In this document: one piece after another, positions 1 to 8,340 of the stretch | Layout of the letters: each line of letters opens with the position of its first letter | Numbering within the stretch: position 1 is the stretch's first letter | Assembly (NCBI RefSeq): GCF_023913515.1 | Contig: NZ_CP099391.1 | Span: 1,612,001-1,676,000, forward strand | Direction: 5' to 3' | DNA: 64,000 nucleotides | Origin: Natronococcus sp. CG52 | GTDB lineage: Archaea > Halobacteriota > Halobacteria > Halobacteriales > Natrialbaceae | Translations under genes and position numbers: made by a program | Notes under the pieces: model-generated | The model's database searches: none | What the model was told of the DNA's origin: nothing | What the model saw: only the letters and a program-made list of their open reading frames with translations

Positions 1-1054
1 CCGCAACGTGGTAGCCGCCCTCGTGGAACGCCGAGGTGGTCCCCATCGCCCCGCCGGCGACGGCGATGTTCGCACCGACGGGCGACTCGATCGGCCGCGT
101 CGAGGATATCGGATACGTCTCCGTCCCCTTCGATTTCCCGCGGTCCTCGACGATCGGAATGTCCGTCTCGATATCGTACTCGTCGCCGTACTCCTGCTCG
201 AGGAGGCGCCTGATGTACTCCGAACCCGAGGGGATCTGCTCGTCGGTCGGTTCCAAAAGCGCGTAGGAATCGGGGTTCGAGACGTCCGCGAGATCCATGC
301 CGATGGGCATCGTCAGACCGACGCGGGCGACCGTCCCGTCGTTGGGGAACACCCACGGATAGGCGGTCTCGCCCGGCATGTACCCCCACCAGAACTTGAG
401 GCGATCCTCCTCGAACAGCTCCGGCGGGAACTCCCGGTACTCCTGGTAGGCGATGTGGTTCGCCTCCGGTGGCGAGAGGTACTCTGAAACGCTCCGACCG
501 GGGGCGGTGAACTGGTCCAGTGCCTCGAGCGTGATCCGCCGCTGTGGACCGTCTGCGAGGACGACGTACTGAGCCTCGATCCGGTCGCCGTTCGAGAGCG
601 TCAGCGTGTGGGTCGGTCCGCCCTGCGCCCGCAGGTCGGTCTCGAGTGATTTCACGCCCGTCCCGACCCGGAGGTCGGCACCCGCGTCGCTCGCCCGTTC
701 GTGGAGCCAGTCGTCCATGCGGGCGCGGTGGAACGTGTAGCCGAAGTGCGGATACTCGGCGTCCATTCCGGTGGTCGTCAGTTCGACCCGACTCTCGGGG
801 CCGATGAACTCGGTGGACTCGAGTTCCTGCAGGATGATCTCGTCGGGAATTTCCCGATAGTCGAAGCCCATGATGTCGATCCAGTAGTCGAGCATGCCCG
901 CGGCGTCGGTCGAGTCGGGCCCGAGTTCCGCCCGATCTTCCCGTGGCACACCCTGTTCGAAGAGGACCGTCTCGGCGCCGTGGGCGGCGGCCCGCTCCGC
1001 AGCAGCGGTGCCAGCGGGCCCACCGCCGACGATCGCGACGTCAACGCGTTCCAT
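1..1054 (-). CDS. Geranylgeranyl-reductase-type FAD-dependent oxidoreductase (3' end outside window)
   Basis: Read from 1054 down to the window edge (about 351 codons, no stop reached). It opens with a Rossmann FAD-binding segment containing VAIVGGGPAGTAAAE, followed by the long mid-domain typical of geranylgeranyl reductase/digeranylgeranylglycerophospholipid reductase flavoproteins, and it reaches a second nucleotide-contact motif near the edge (VGANIAVAGGAMGTTS). Members of this family saturate isoprenoid chains of archaeal lipids or act on related hydrophobic substrates; the exact substrate cannot be told from this part. The ATG at 1054 directly precedes the FAD motif, so the start is well placed. 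It is divergent from the dehydrogenase at 1178, which leaves about 120 bp for both promoters. Confidence 0.8.
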   Translation of the reverse strand, partial: MERVDVAIVGGGPAGTAAAERAAAHGAETVLFEQGVPREDRAELGPDSTDAAGMLDYWIDIMGFDYREIPDEIILQELESTEFIGPESRVELTTTGMDAEYPHFGYTFHRARMDDWLHERASDAGADLRVGTGVKSLETDLRAQGGPTHTLTLSNGDRIEAQYVVLADGPQRRITLEALDQFTAPGRSVSEYLSPPEANHIAYQEYREFPPELFEEDRLKFWWGYMPGETAYPWVFPNDGTVARVGLTMPIGMDLADVSNPDSYALLEPTDEQIPSGSEYIRRLLEQEYGDEYDIETDIPIVEDRGKSKGTETYPISSTRPIESPVGANIAVAGGAMGTTSAFHEGGYHVA

Positions 1055-1177
1055 ACTCCGTTGGGTCTCAGCGGGTCATATTAAACTGCCTGAAACTCGT
1101 ATCGAAAAACCGTCGTGTTCTCGGCGACGGAGACCGTGAACTGAACGCTTTTCACGACACCGGTCGACGCCTCTGAT

Positions 1178-2179
1178 ATGACTGCTGTCGACGAGACGCC
1201 GTCACCCGGTGGAACCGACGATCCGGACCTGCTCGTCCTCCGAAAGGGAACTCACGGAATTCCGATCGAACAGTACGCCGCGGCGCTCCGGGAGCGACTC
1301 CCCGACCGAACCGTCGAACTCGCCCGCACCCCCGCAGCAGAGCGCGAGGCGATCGTGGACGCCCGCTTCGTCACCGGGATGGTCCTCGACGAGGAGTTGC
1401 TCGAGACCGCCGCAAATCTGGAGGTGTTCGCCTGCGCGTACGCCGGCACCGGTCACCTGCCGCTCGAGGGCCTCGAGGAGCGCGGCGTCGCGGTGACGAA
1501 CGCCTCGGGCGTCCACGGGCCGAACATCGGCGAACACGTCCTGGGCTCGATCCTGTACTTCACCCGTCGGTTCAACGTCGCCGAGCGCAGGCAGTGTCGA
1601 CGGGAGTGGCGCCACTACCGGGCCCACGAACTCCAGGGATCGACCGTCACGGTCGTCGGCCTCGGTGCGATCGGGCGGGCGGTCTGCGACCGACTCGAGC
1701 CGTTCGGCGTCGACACGATCGGCGTCCGCTACTCGCCCGAGAAGGGCGGTCCGACGGACGAGGTCGTCGGATTCGAGGAGGAACCGTTTCACGACGCGCT
1801 CGCCCGGACGGACTACCTCGTCCTCGCGTGCCCGCTCACGGACGTCACGCGCGGGCTGGTCGACGAGGACGCCATGATCACGATCGATCCCGAGGCCGTG
1901 ATCGTCAACATCGCCCGCGGACCGGTGATCGACACCGACGCGCTCGTCGACGCGCTGCGGTCGAACTGGATCCGCGGCGCCGCCCTCGACGTCACCGATC
2001 CCGAACCGCTTCCCGAGGAGCACCCGCTGTGGAACCTCGGAAACGTCCACATCACGCCGCACAACGCCGGTCACACGCCCGAGTACTACGAACGGCTGGC
2101 CGACATCGTCGCCGAGAACGTCCGCCGGTTCGACGGGGAAGGATCGGACGCCGACCTCGAGAACCAGATCGGTCTCTGA
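1178..2179 (+). CDS. D-2-hydroxyacid dehydrogenase (NAD-dependent)
   Basis: A protein of 333 residues, normal length for the D-isomer-specific 2-hydroxyacid dehydrogenase family. These enzymes interconvert 2-hydroxy acids and 2-keto acids with NAD(P)H in the cytoplasm. The dinucleotide site is visible as VVGLGAIGRAVC around residue 155. The catalytic arginine lies in NIARGPVID, the glutamate in DVTDPEPLPEE and the histidine in ITPHNAGHTPEYY, in the expected order. There is no C-terminal ACT domain, so it is not a full-length SerA phosphoglycerate dehydrogenase. The substrate is unknown. It is the first gene of a rightward pair with the universal stress protein, but about 80 bp and a separate T-rich box lie between them, so separate transcription is likely. 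Confidence 0.85.
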   Translation: MTAVDETPSPGGTDDPDLLVLRKGTHGIPIEQYAAALRERLPDRTVELARTPAAEREAIVDARFVTGMVLDEELLETAANLEVFACAYAGTGHLPLEGLEERGVAVTNASGVHGPNIGEHVLGSILYFTRRFNVAERRQCRREWRHYRAHELQGSTVTVVGLGAIGRAVCDRLEPFGVDTIGVRYSPEKGGPTDEVVGFEEEPFHDALARTDYLVLACPLTDVTRGLVDEDAMITIDPEAVIVNIARGPVIDTDALVDALRSNWIRGAALDVTDPEPLPEEHPLWNLGNVHITPHNAGHTPEYYERLADIVAENVRRFDGEGSDADLENQIGL

Positions 2180-2230
2180 CCCGCTCGAGCGTAGTCGACC
2201 CACCGCTTCCCTCGCCGCTTCCGCGTGTAT

Positions 2231-2238
2231 CTTTTTGG
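2231..2238 (+). promoter_or_regulatory. T-rich archaeal promoter box
   Basis: CTTTTTGG lies 24-31 nt before the ATG at 2262. This matches the distance seen for leaderless transcripts elsewhere in the window and puts the probable transcript start at the small leader ORF rather than at the stress-protein start. Confidence 0.4.
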
Positions 2239-2261
2239 CCGGGGAGAACGACACTCCGACT

Positions 2262-2342
2262 ATGGAACCGCGAGCGACCGCTCGGTCGACGCACCCGTAC
2301 CGACTCACCACTGGCCGTTCGGTTCCGAAGGTGGAACGATGA
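2262..2342 (+). CDS. Possible 26-residue leader ORF overlapping the stress-protein start
   Basis: ATG at 2262 opens a 26-residue frame (MEPRATARSTHPYRLTTGRS and six more residues) that stops at TGA 2340-2342 and overlaps the next ATG as ATGA. Its start lies at the expected leaderless distance from the T-rich box at 2231. It may only serve to bring ribosomes to the stress-protein start by termination-reinitiation. No recognisable domain is present, and it could be chance. Confidence 0.35.
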   Translation: MEPRATARSTHPYRLTTGRSVPKVER

Positions 2343-2770
2343 CGCTCGCGTTAGACGGGACGGTGATCGTTCCCGTGGCCGATCCGGACGACGGCGAGCG
2401 GACCGCCGCGGCGCTCGAACCCCATCTCGAGACGAGCAGCACGGTGATCGTCGTCAACGTCATCGAGAAGTCGGGCGGCGGGATCGACAAGGCGTCGGTG
2501 GAACAGCGCGAGGAGCACGCAGACGACATCTTCAGGCGGGTCAGAACGACGCTCGACGACGCGCCCGGCACGCTCGAGACGAAGACGATCTACGGAACCG
2601 ACATCGTCGAACGCATCTTCGAGGCCGCACGGGAGGAACGCGCCGACGCCGTCGTGTTCAACGCTCGCGAGGGGAACCGGCTCGCCGAGTTGCTGACCGG
2701 TAACGTGGCGAGACGGCTGGTCAAGGGGGCGGCCGTACCGGTCGTTGCTCTGCCGCGGAAGGAGTCCTGA
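2339..2770 (+). CDS. Universal stress protein (UspA family)
   Basis: A single-domain UspA protein of 143 residues. It opens with the TVIVPVADPDDGERTAAAL strand-loop-helix, carries VVNVIEK after strand 2, and ends with RLVKGAAVPVVALPRKE, the family's usual final strand. The ATP-binding Usp proteins have a G-2x-G-9x-G(S/T) loop; here the equivalent stretch (NAREGNRLAELLTGNVARRL) is altered, so nucleotide binding is uncertain. The ATG at 2339 was chosen over the in-frame GTG at 2225 because the Usp fold begins directly after it. Its start is overlapped by a 26-residue leader ORF (ATGA), which suggests translational coupling. Confidence 0.85.
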   Translation: MTLALDGTVIVPVADPDDGERTAAALEPHLETSSTVIVVNVIEKSGGGIDKASVEQREEHADDIFRRVRTTLDDAPGTLETKTIYGTDIVERIFEAAREERADAVVFNAREGNRLAELLTGNVARRLVKGAAVPVVALPRKES

Positions 2771-2806
2771 ACCGCGCCGACCGAACGCCGACAGCAGTTC
2801 GGACGG

Positions 2807-3193
2807 TTACCGGTAGTCGTCGCGCTCGTCGACCGAGTCGAGTCGGACCAGAAGCTCCGTTCCGGCTTCGCGAAGGGAAACGGTGTTCGTCTCGAGGTCG
2901 AACTCGACGGCGTCGGCCGCTTCGAGTTTCGGGACGTGAACGTGGCGCAGGGAGATACGAATACGGCGTCGCGTTCCGAGAAGCGCGTCACCCAGGTCGG
3001 CGACCGGTCCGCTCTCGCCGGGTTGTTCCTCGAGCGCGACGTGGTCGGCGAGGTCGTCCACCGGCACGGGCGAGTCGGCCATCTCGAGATATCGAAGGAC
3101 GGCCCGGCGGCGGCGGTCGGCGAGCAGGTCGAACGCCGAACTCGCCCCGTCCGGAGACTCGGTCACGGACGTCAGGGACTCCGGATCGGACAT
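2807..3193 (-). CDS. Haloarchaeal winged-helix-like protein (DUF7344 type)
   Basis: A protein of 128 residues. After a short acidic leader, the stretch AFDLLADRRRRAVLRYLEMA followed by VPVDDLADHVA is the pattern of the small haloarchaeal winged-helix family annotated DUF7344, usually taken as a transcription regulator. The second half contains RIRISLRHVHVPKLEAADAVEFD, the expected recognition helix and wing, and ends in a short acidic tail. The ATG at 3193 was preferred over the upstream in-frame ATG at 3238 because the homologous region starts soon after it. It stands alone, between the stress protein and asd, with no obvious target. Confidence 0.7.
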   Translation of the reverse strand: MSDPESLTSVTESPDGASSAFDLLADRRRRAVLRYLEMADSPVPVDDLADHVALEEQPGESGPVADLGDALLGTRRRIRISLRHVHVPKLEAADAVEFDLETNTVSLREAGTELLVRLDSVDERDDYR

Positions 3194-3379
3194 GACTGGT
3201 AGCATTGCCTGTGATAGCGGCCAGAGGCATTTGTGCACCCCGCCAAACTGTGAAGGGAGTAACGACGAGTTCGTCAGGAAGCACCCCGATCGAGCGCGAA
3301 CAGCGGCGTTCCGACTCGAGGACGATCACCCGGACGTAACGACCGGGGACGAAAACGGGGTGAGGAACTCGAACGCGGC

Positions 3380-4414
3380 CTAGAGGTAGCCGTTCTCGAG
3401 CAGCAGTTCGCCGTTCAGGACGCTCGCGCCGGCGGCACCGCGGATCGTGTTGTGGGCGAGGCAGTTGTACTGCAGGCCGAAGGAAGACTCGCGCAGGCCG
3501 CCCGCGGCGATGGCCATCCCGTCGCCGAGCGTGCGGTCGAGGCGGGGCTGCGGTCGATCCGGCTCCTCGAAGACGCGGATGAGCGGTTCGGGCGAGGAGC
3601 GCAGGTCGAGCGAGGGGTACTCCCGCATCGCTGTGGCGGCCTCGTCGGGGCTCGGTTCGTCTTCGGTCTCGACCCAGACGTTCTCGAGGTGGCCGTCGAT
3701 CGTCGGAATCCGGTTACAGGAGGCGGCGACCTCGACGCCGTTGTGACTGAGCGCGGCGCCGTCGAACTCGCCGAGCAGTTTTCGGGACTCGGTCTCGAGT
3801 TTGTCCTCCTCGCTGCCGATGTAGGGGATGGCGTTGTCGATGATCTCCATCGAACTGACGCCGTCGTAGCCGGCGCCGGAGACGGCCTGGAGGGTCGCGA
3901 CGTGAACCTTCTCGAGGCCGAACTCCGCGAGCGCGGCGAGTGTGGGAACGAAGGTGATCGTCGAACAGTTGGGGTTCTTGACCATCGCGCCGTCCCAGCC
4001 GCGCTCGTCGCGCTGGACCTCGAGGAGGTCGAGGTGTTCGGCGTTGACCTCCGGGATGACGAGGGGCACGTCGTCGTCCATCCGCGCGTTCGAGGAGTTC
4101 GAGGACATGACGTAGCCCGCCTCACAGAACGCGGGTTCGACCTCCGCGCCGACGCTCGAGGGGAGCGAGGAGAACAGCAGGTCGACGTCGTCGGGCACCG
4201 CGTCCGGCTCGGTCGCCGAGACGGTGGTTTCCGCGACGTCCTCGGGAATGGGACTGTCGACGCGCCACTTTGCGGCCTGTCGGTACGTCTTGCCGGCGCT
4301 CGATTCGCTCGCGGTCAGCGCGGCGATTTCGAACTCCGGATGCGGGTCGAGAAGCTGAATCAGTCGTTGCCCGACGGCTCCGGTTGCGCCGAGTACGCCT
4401 ACTCGTACTGCCAT
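3380..4414 (-). CDS. asd: Aspartate-semialdehyde dehydrogenase
   Basis: A protein of 344 residues that reduces aspartyl phosphate to aspartate semialdehyde with NADPH, on the way to lysine, threonine and methionine. The N-terminus VGVLGATGAVGQRLIQLL is the NADP-binding motif. The catalytic cysteine is C150 in KNPNCSTITF, and SSNSSNARM precedes it. VSGAGYDGV and SCNRIPTIDGH match the archaeal/fungal-type enzymes. Length is normal for that branch. It is transcribed leftward, with no close partner in the same direction. Confidence 0.95.
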   Translation of the reverse strand: MAVRVGVLGATGAVGQRLIQLLDPHPEFEIAALTASESSAGKTYRQAAKWRVDSPIPEDVAETTVSATEPDAVPDDVDLLFSSLPSSVGAEVEPAFCEAGYVMSSNSSNARMDDDVPLVIPEVNAEHLDLLEVQRDERGWDGAMVKNPNCSTITFVPTLAALAEFGLEKVHVATLQAVSGAGYDGVSSMEIIDNAIPYIGSEEDKLETESRKLLGEFDGAALSHNGVEVAASCNRIPTIDGHLENVWVETEDEPSPDEAATAMREYPSLDLRSSPEPLIRVFEEPDRPQPRLDRTLGDGMAIAAGGLRESSFGLQYNCLAHNTIRGAAGASVLNGELLLENGYL

Positions 4415-4565
4415 TTTCCCGTCCTCGGAGTTGTGACCGCAAAACGGTTTGGATTTCCGCGACTGCTGCGGGTTCGTTACAGCCGAGTGAACCGTCCGCG
4501 GTGGTGACCGTCGGCAGACGACCGCATAGAAGAAATTAAGAAAACGGAGTGGGAGGTATCGACCG

Positions 4566-4688
4566 ATGCACTACCAGAATCCACGCGTTTCGAGTACCGA
4601 TCCGGTCCGGTTCGCGTCGGCAGCGGACGCCGAGACAACCGATCAGCGACGCGTCGTCACCGCCAGCGATTCGGGGTGGTCCCGATGA
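4566..4688 (+). CDS. Possible 40-residue leader ORF overlapping the next start
   Basis: ATG at 4566 is preceded by GGGAGG about ten bases upstream, an unusually good Shine-Dalgarno for this window, and an A-rich stretch lies before that. The frame runs 40 codons and ends at TGA 4686-4688, overlapping the ATG at 4685 as ATGA. The peptide (MHYQNPRVSSTDPVRFASAA and twenty more residues) is hydrophilic, with no known domain. Its arrangement suggests a coupled first cistron. Confidence 0.45.
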   Translation: MHYQNPRVSSTDPVRFASAADAETTDQRRVVTASDSGWSR

Positions 4689-4948
4689 CGGGTTCGACCG
4701 CGAACACCGGCGATCTGGGCCTGTTCGATACGACGTTCAGCACCGGCGCGACGGTCCTCTCGGCGCTCGCGCTCCTGATCGGAATCGGCTTCATGGTGAT
4801 GGGGTACCAGGATATGGCCCTTCCCGTCGTCGGAACGGAGCTCTCGATTCTCACGGGAATGGTCGGTCTCCTGTTCGGTCTGTTCATCGCTATCGTGGCG
4901 TTCGTCGCCGCGGTCTACATGGAACCCGGCTTCGACGACGAACACTAG
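4685..4948 (+). CDS. Small two-helix membrane protein
   Basis: A protein of 87 residues with two hydrophobic segments, roughly residues 20-42 (VLSALALLIGIGFMVMGYQ) and 52-78 (ILTGMVGLLFGLFIAIVAFV), and short polar ends. It resembles the many small haloarchaeal integral membrane proteins of unknown function; no catalytic motif is present. The GTG at 4676 is in frame, but the ATG at 4685 overlaps the preceding 40-codon ORF as ATGA and is the better start. It lies alone between asd and rps17e. Confidence 0.65.
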   Translation: MTGSTANTGDLGLFDTTFSTGATVLSALALLIGIGFMVMGYQDMALPVVGTELSILTGMVGLLFGLFIAIVAFVAAVYMEPGFDDEH

Positions 4949-5083
4949 CTGGATCACTCGGCACGCCGAACGGCCGTTCTGGCAGCTCTCCGACTTTCGC
5001 GTTCGACCCGCGGTTACTGACGGCTCTCGGGTTTCGAATTCGGCGAGTGCCCTCGAACTACCTCGTTCGAGCCGAGAATCGAG

Positions 5084-5275
5084 TTACGCTGCAGTTTCGG
5101 CGCCTTTCTTCCGCGTGACGTAGCCGGCGATCCGGTTGCGAACGCCCTTGGATTCGACGTTCGTGAGCTTGTCGACGCTGTCCTTGTTCTGTTCGAAGTC
5201 GGTCGTGAACGCGTCCGGGTACCGCTCCAGCAGCAGGTTCCCGGTCTTCTTGACGTAGGCCGGTTTGATTGCCAT
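5084..5275 (-). CDS. rps17e: 30S ribosomal protein S17e
   Basis: A protein of 63 residues, the usual size for the archaeal S17e family of the small ribosomal subunit. The opening [20 protein letters not shown] and the following [12 protein letters not shown] with [20 protein letters not shown] are diagnostic. It is not next to other ribosomal protein genes, as is common for this archaeal/eukaryotic-specific subunit protein. Confidence 0.95.
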   Translation of the reverse strand: MAIKPAYVKKTGNLLLERYPDAFTTDFEQNKDSVDKLTNVESKGVRNRIAGYVTRKKGAETAA

Positions 5276-5376
5276 ACAGGGTGGTTCTTCGAGCGCGCCC
5301 TAAAGCCATTCGTTCTGCGGCGGGGCCCAGTATCGCGGATTTCCGGCGGCGCGCGGCGGTCGGCGTCTCCGCTCCG

Positions 5377-6015
5377 TCACCACTCCGAGTACTCGCGCAC
5401 GCGCTCGAGTGCGTCTCGCTCCCGTCGGCTCCCGGCGCGGTCGACGACCGACGCACAGTACTCGAGGCGGTCTCGCAGTTCTCCGTCGTCGTACCCCTCC
5501 ACGCCGAGGCGCGAGGCGGCGACGGTCGCCTCGATCACGGCGCCGAAGCCGCGGTCGATCGTCGGCACGGTCTCCGAGACGGTCGCCGCCTCGAGGGGAT
5601 GAAGCTGCCACTCCTCCCATCGCGTTTCTCCCTCGATTCCCGAATCGACCTGCTCGACTCGCACCCGAACCCAGGCGTTCGCCGACTCGAGTACCGGCTC
5701 CTCGAGTTCGCGGATCGAGAGCGCGGCGTCGACGAAGTCGACGGGGTCGGCGGTGAACTGGACGTACCCCCCGCCCTGACGGTGGAAGTTCCGCCGGGTC
5801 CGGGTGTTTCCCCAGGTTTTCGCGGTGACGGGACCCGGGTCACCGTCGTCATCGTCATCGTCATCGTCGCCGCACAGTCCGAGTGCCGCGGCGTTCCACC
5901 GGCCGTTAGGACCGAGCGTCGTCACGACGGACTCGGTGACGCCCTCGAGCGAGACGGGCCACTCGACCGTCTCGGCGCTCGCGTTCGCCCCCTCCGGCCT
6001 CGGATCGTCGCTCAT
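5377..6015 (-). CDS. DUF447 family protein
   Basis: A protein of 212 residues. The core (ESVVTTLGPNGRWNAAALG near the start, then TWGNTRTRRNFHRQGGGYVQF, DPVDFVDAALS) matches DUF447, a family with a split-barrel flavin-binding-like fold and unknown reaction. Between residues about 49 and 57 it carries a run of aspartates encoded by repeated GAC/GAT codons (about 5,848-5,872), an insertion in a surface loop. Its ATG overlaps the stop of the upstream CitG-like gene (ATGA at 6012-6015), so the two are coupled. From memory, relatives of both families neighbour pterin/methanopterin genes in methanogens and methylotrophs, which hints at cofactor metabolism. Confidence 0.75.
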   Translation of the reverse strand: MSDDPRPEGANASAETVEWPVSLEGVTESVVTTLGPNGRWNAAALGLCGDDDDDDDDGDPGPVTAKTWGNTRTRRNFHRQGGGYVQFTADPVDFVDAALSIRELEEPVLESANAWVRVRVEQVDSGIEGETRWEEWQLHPLEAATVSETVPTIDRGFGAVIEATVAASRLGVEGYDDGELRDRLEYCASVVDRAGSRRERDALERVREYSEW

Positions 6016-6863
6016 AGCGTGATCGTTTCGTGCTCGAGGGCGATGAACAGTCCGGCCGCGGTGACGTCCGCCGTCGTCCCCGGATTGACGCCGCGATCGA
6101 CGAGTTCGTCGGCGAACGCCTCGACCGCCTCGCGGTCCGTTTCGACCGCGTCGCGCTCGGACAGTTCGGCGGCGCGCTCGGTCACCTCCGCCGCGACGGC
6201 CTCGCCGCTGCGTTTCGCCACGAGGGTGTCGGGACGCTCCGCGAGCAGGGAGAGAAAGACCGCCGCGGTCCGCTCGAGGATCGGCCCCTTCTCCGCGGCG
6301 AGCCGTTCGGCGGCCGTAAAGGAGCGATCGAAGCCGCGGACCCACTCCAGGGCGACGTCGTCGCCGGGAACGCTGCGATCCATCACGTCGAGCAGCGTGA
6401 GCCCGCGCTCTTCGAGGGCCGGAATCGCGTCGGTTCCGCGGCGAACGTCGAGCGGTTCCATCGCCTCGGGCGGATCGGAGACGAAGACGTCGACGTGCTC
6501 GAACGCCCGGTAGAACGCGGCCGCGTCGGCGACGGTCGTTCCCTCCAGAACGGACTCGACGACGGGCTGTGAGAGGTCGTCGCGGGCGGCCCGGACGAGC
6601 GGCGCGAGCAACAGGAGCGCGCCGAACTGGGTGTTTCCGCCCTCCTGGACGGCCATCCCTTCGACCGCACGTTCGAACGACGGACCGACCGCTGCGCCGC
6701 TCGCCGCTATCTCGAGGCCGTCGCGAGCGCCGACGGCGCCAGCGAGGAAGTGTTCGAAACGCAGATCGTCGAGGTCGCGGTGGCGGTCGACGTTGCCCGG
6801 CTTGGGAGTACCGGCGACCTCGAGCAAGAGCGCGAGTTGGGCGTTCTGAGCGGGATTAGTCAT
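6012..6863 (-). CDS. Triphosphoribosyl-dephospho-CoA synthase-like protein (CitG family)
   Basis: A protein of 283 residues of the CitG/MdcB family. The N-terminal ALLLEVAGTPKPGNVDRHRD contains the family's TPKPGLVD-like phosphate-binding motif, and NTQFGALLLLAPL is the second conserved helix. The last part (GVNPGTTADVTAAGLFIAL) also matches. Classical CitG makes the prosthetic-group precursor of citrate lyase, but no citrate or malonate lyase genes are present, so the archaeal members probably do something else. It is coupled by ATGA overlap to the DUF447 gene and diverges from the histidine kinase at 7054. Confidence 0.8.
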   Translation of the reverse strand: MTNPAQNAQLALLLEVAGTPKPGNVDRHRDLDDLRFEHFLAGAVGARDGLEIAASGAAVGPSFERAVEGMAVQEGGNTQFGALLLLAPLVRAARDDLSQPVVESVLEGTTVADAAAFYRAFEHVDVFVSDPPEAMEPLDVRRGTDAIPALEERGLTLLDVMDRSVPGDDVALEWVRGFDRSFTAAERLAAEKGPILERTAAVFLSLLAERPDTLVAKRSGEAVAAEVTERAAELSERDAVETDREAVEAFADELVDRGVNPGTTADVTAAGLFIALEHETITL

Positions 6864-7022
6864 GTGAGTTCCGTGCGTACTCCTGTCGCGCGAGAATACT
6901 TGGCTCCGTCGTGACGACGACGTTCCGGAACGGTTCGAACGCCGTCTCGAGTACTCCGGTTGGCCTGCGATCTGCTCGCGAGCGCCGTCGCTCGAACTCG
7001 ACGACCGGCGTGACCGCACCGC

Positions 7023-7028
7023 TCATAT
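7023..7028 (+). promoter_or_regulatory. TATA box of the membrane histidine kinase
   Basis: CATATA is 26-31 nt before the ATG at 7054, consistent with a leaderless transcript. The neighbouring divergent gene starts at 6863. Confidence 0.4.
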
Positions 7029-7053
7029 ACGACTGCACCGTATAGGAGCGAAG

Positions 7054-8271
7054 ATGCCGCACCGATCGCGTTACATCTCCGGCCTGGGCGTTCTGCTCAT
7101 CGTGATCGCGGCAGGGCAATCGACTCTCAAGGTGATCAGTCACGGATCGACGCTGGAAGCGGTGATCGACTTTCTGCTGCTCGGGTTCACGGGCGTGCTG
7201 TTTCTGTACGTCGGAAACTGGCTCTCGAGTACCGAACTCGATCCGGAGCTCTATCCGCGGATCGCCGCCTGGAGTCTCGGCGGCGTCGGAGTGATGCTCG
7301 TCTTCCTCGTCCTTCGTGCGATTCATCCGGGTATTCCGACCGAATTCACGTTCGGGACGAGAGCGATCACGCTGGCGATCGGTTCGATCGCCGGCCTCGG
7401 CATCGGTATCCACGAAGCCCGGGCTATCTCCCGGGAGCAGGAGGTCGAACGCCGGAACGAGGAGCTGGAACGAATACGAGCGAAACTCGAGCGGCGAAAC
7501 GGCGAGTTGACCCGGACGCAGGCGGAACTCGAGGCGACGGTTCGGAAACTGGAGGCGTCGAACGAGCGGCTGGACCAGTTCGCCTCCACTGCCTCTCACG
7601 ACCTCCAGGAGCCGCTACGGATGATCTCGAGTTATTTGCAACTGCTGGAGGATCGTCTCGGCGACGAGATCGACGACGAGGCCGAGGAGTTCGTCGAGTA
7701 TGCGGTCGACGGCGCCGAGCGGATGCAGGTGATGGTCGACGACCTGCTGCAGTACTCGCGAGTCAAAACGCGCGGCGATCCGTTCGAATCGGTCGACCTC
7801 GATGCGGTGATCGAGGATGCGTTAACCGATCTGCAGGTGCGAATCGGGGAACGCAACGCCGAGATCACGGCCGACGACCTTCCTCGCGTCGAGGGCGACT
7901 CGAGCCAGTTGCGCCAGCTGTTTCAGAACCTCCTGAGCAACGCGATCGAGTACAGCGGTGACGAGCCGCCCCGGATCCACGTCTCCGCCGACCGGATCGG
8001 CGACGAGTGGAAGATTTCGGTCCGCGACCACGGAATCGGCATCGACCCCGAGCATCAGCAGCGTATCTTCGAGATTTTCGATCGGCTCCACAGCCACGAG
8101 GAACACGAGGGAACGGGCATCGGCCTCGCGCTCTGTCAACGGATCGTCGAGCGCCACGGCGGCGAGATCTGGGTCGACTCCGAACCCGGCGAGGGATCGA
8201 CGTTCTCCTTTACTCTCGAGCCGGGTATCGAAACGCCGGCACCGTCCGGCACTAACTCCTGTCCTCGATAG
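7054..8271 (+). CDS. Membrane-bound sensor histidine kinase
   Basis: A protein of 405 residues. Four hydrophobic segments lie in the first 120 residues (about 8-25, 35-54, 72-90, 105-120). A coiled coil (about 125-175, rich in Glu/Arg) and a HisKA domain follow, with the phosphoacceptor H182 in STASHDLQEPLRM. The HATPase domain has the N box (LFQNLLSNAIEYS), DHGIGID and GTGIGLALCQRIVERHGG. No PAS or GAF domain is present, so sensing must be through the membrane part. No response regulator is adjacent. The kinase core closely resembles the C-terminal 220 residues of the kinase at 54,716, so they are paralogues. Confidence 0.9.
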   Translation: MPHRSRYISGLGVLLIVIAAGQSTLKVISHGSTLEAVIDFLLLGFTGVLFLYVGNWLSSTELDPELYPRIAAWSLGGVGVMLVFLVLRAIHPGIPTEFTFGTRAITLAIGSIAGLGIGIHEARAISREQEVERRNEELERIRAKLERRNGELTRTQAELEATVRKLEASNERLDQFASTASHDLQEPLRMISSYLQLLEDRLGDEIDDEAEEFVEYAVDGAERMQVMVDDLLQYSRVKTRGDPFESVDLDAVIEDALTDLQVRIGERNAEITADDLPRVEGDSSQLRQLFQNLLSNAIEYSGDEPPRIHVSADRIGDEWKISVRDHGIGIDPEHQQRIFEIFDRLHSHEEHEGTGIGLALCQRIVERHGGEIWVDSEPGEGSTFSFTLEPGIETPAPSGTNSCPR

Positions 8272-8340
8272 CACCGAGGCTCCGGACTCGACGGTCTCAT
8301 CCTCGACTAAAATATTTCTCTCGAGTGCGCTACAGCGAGG

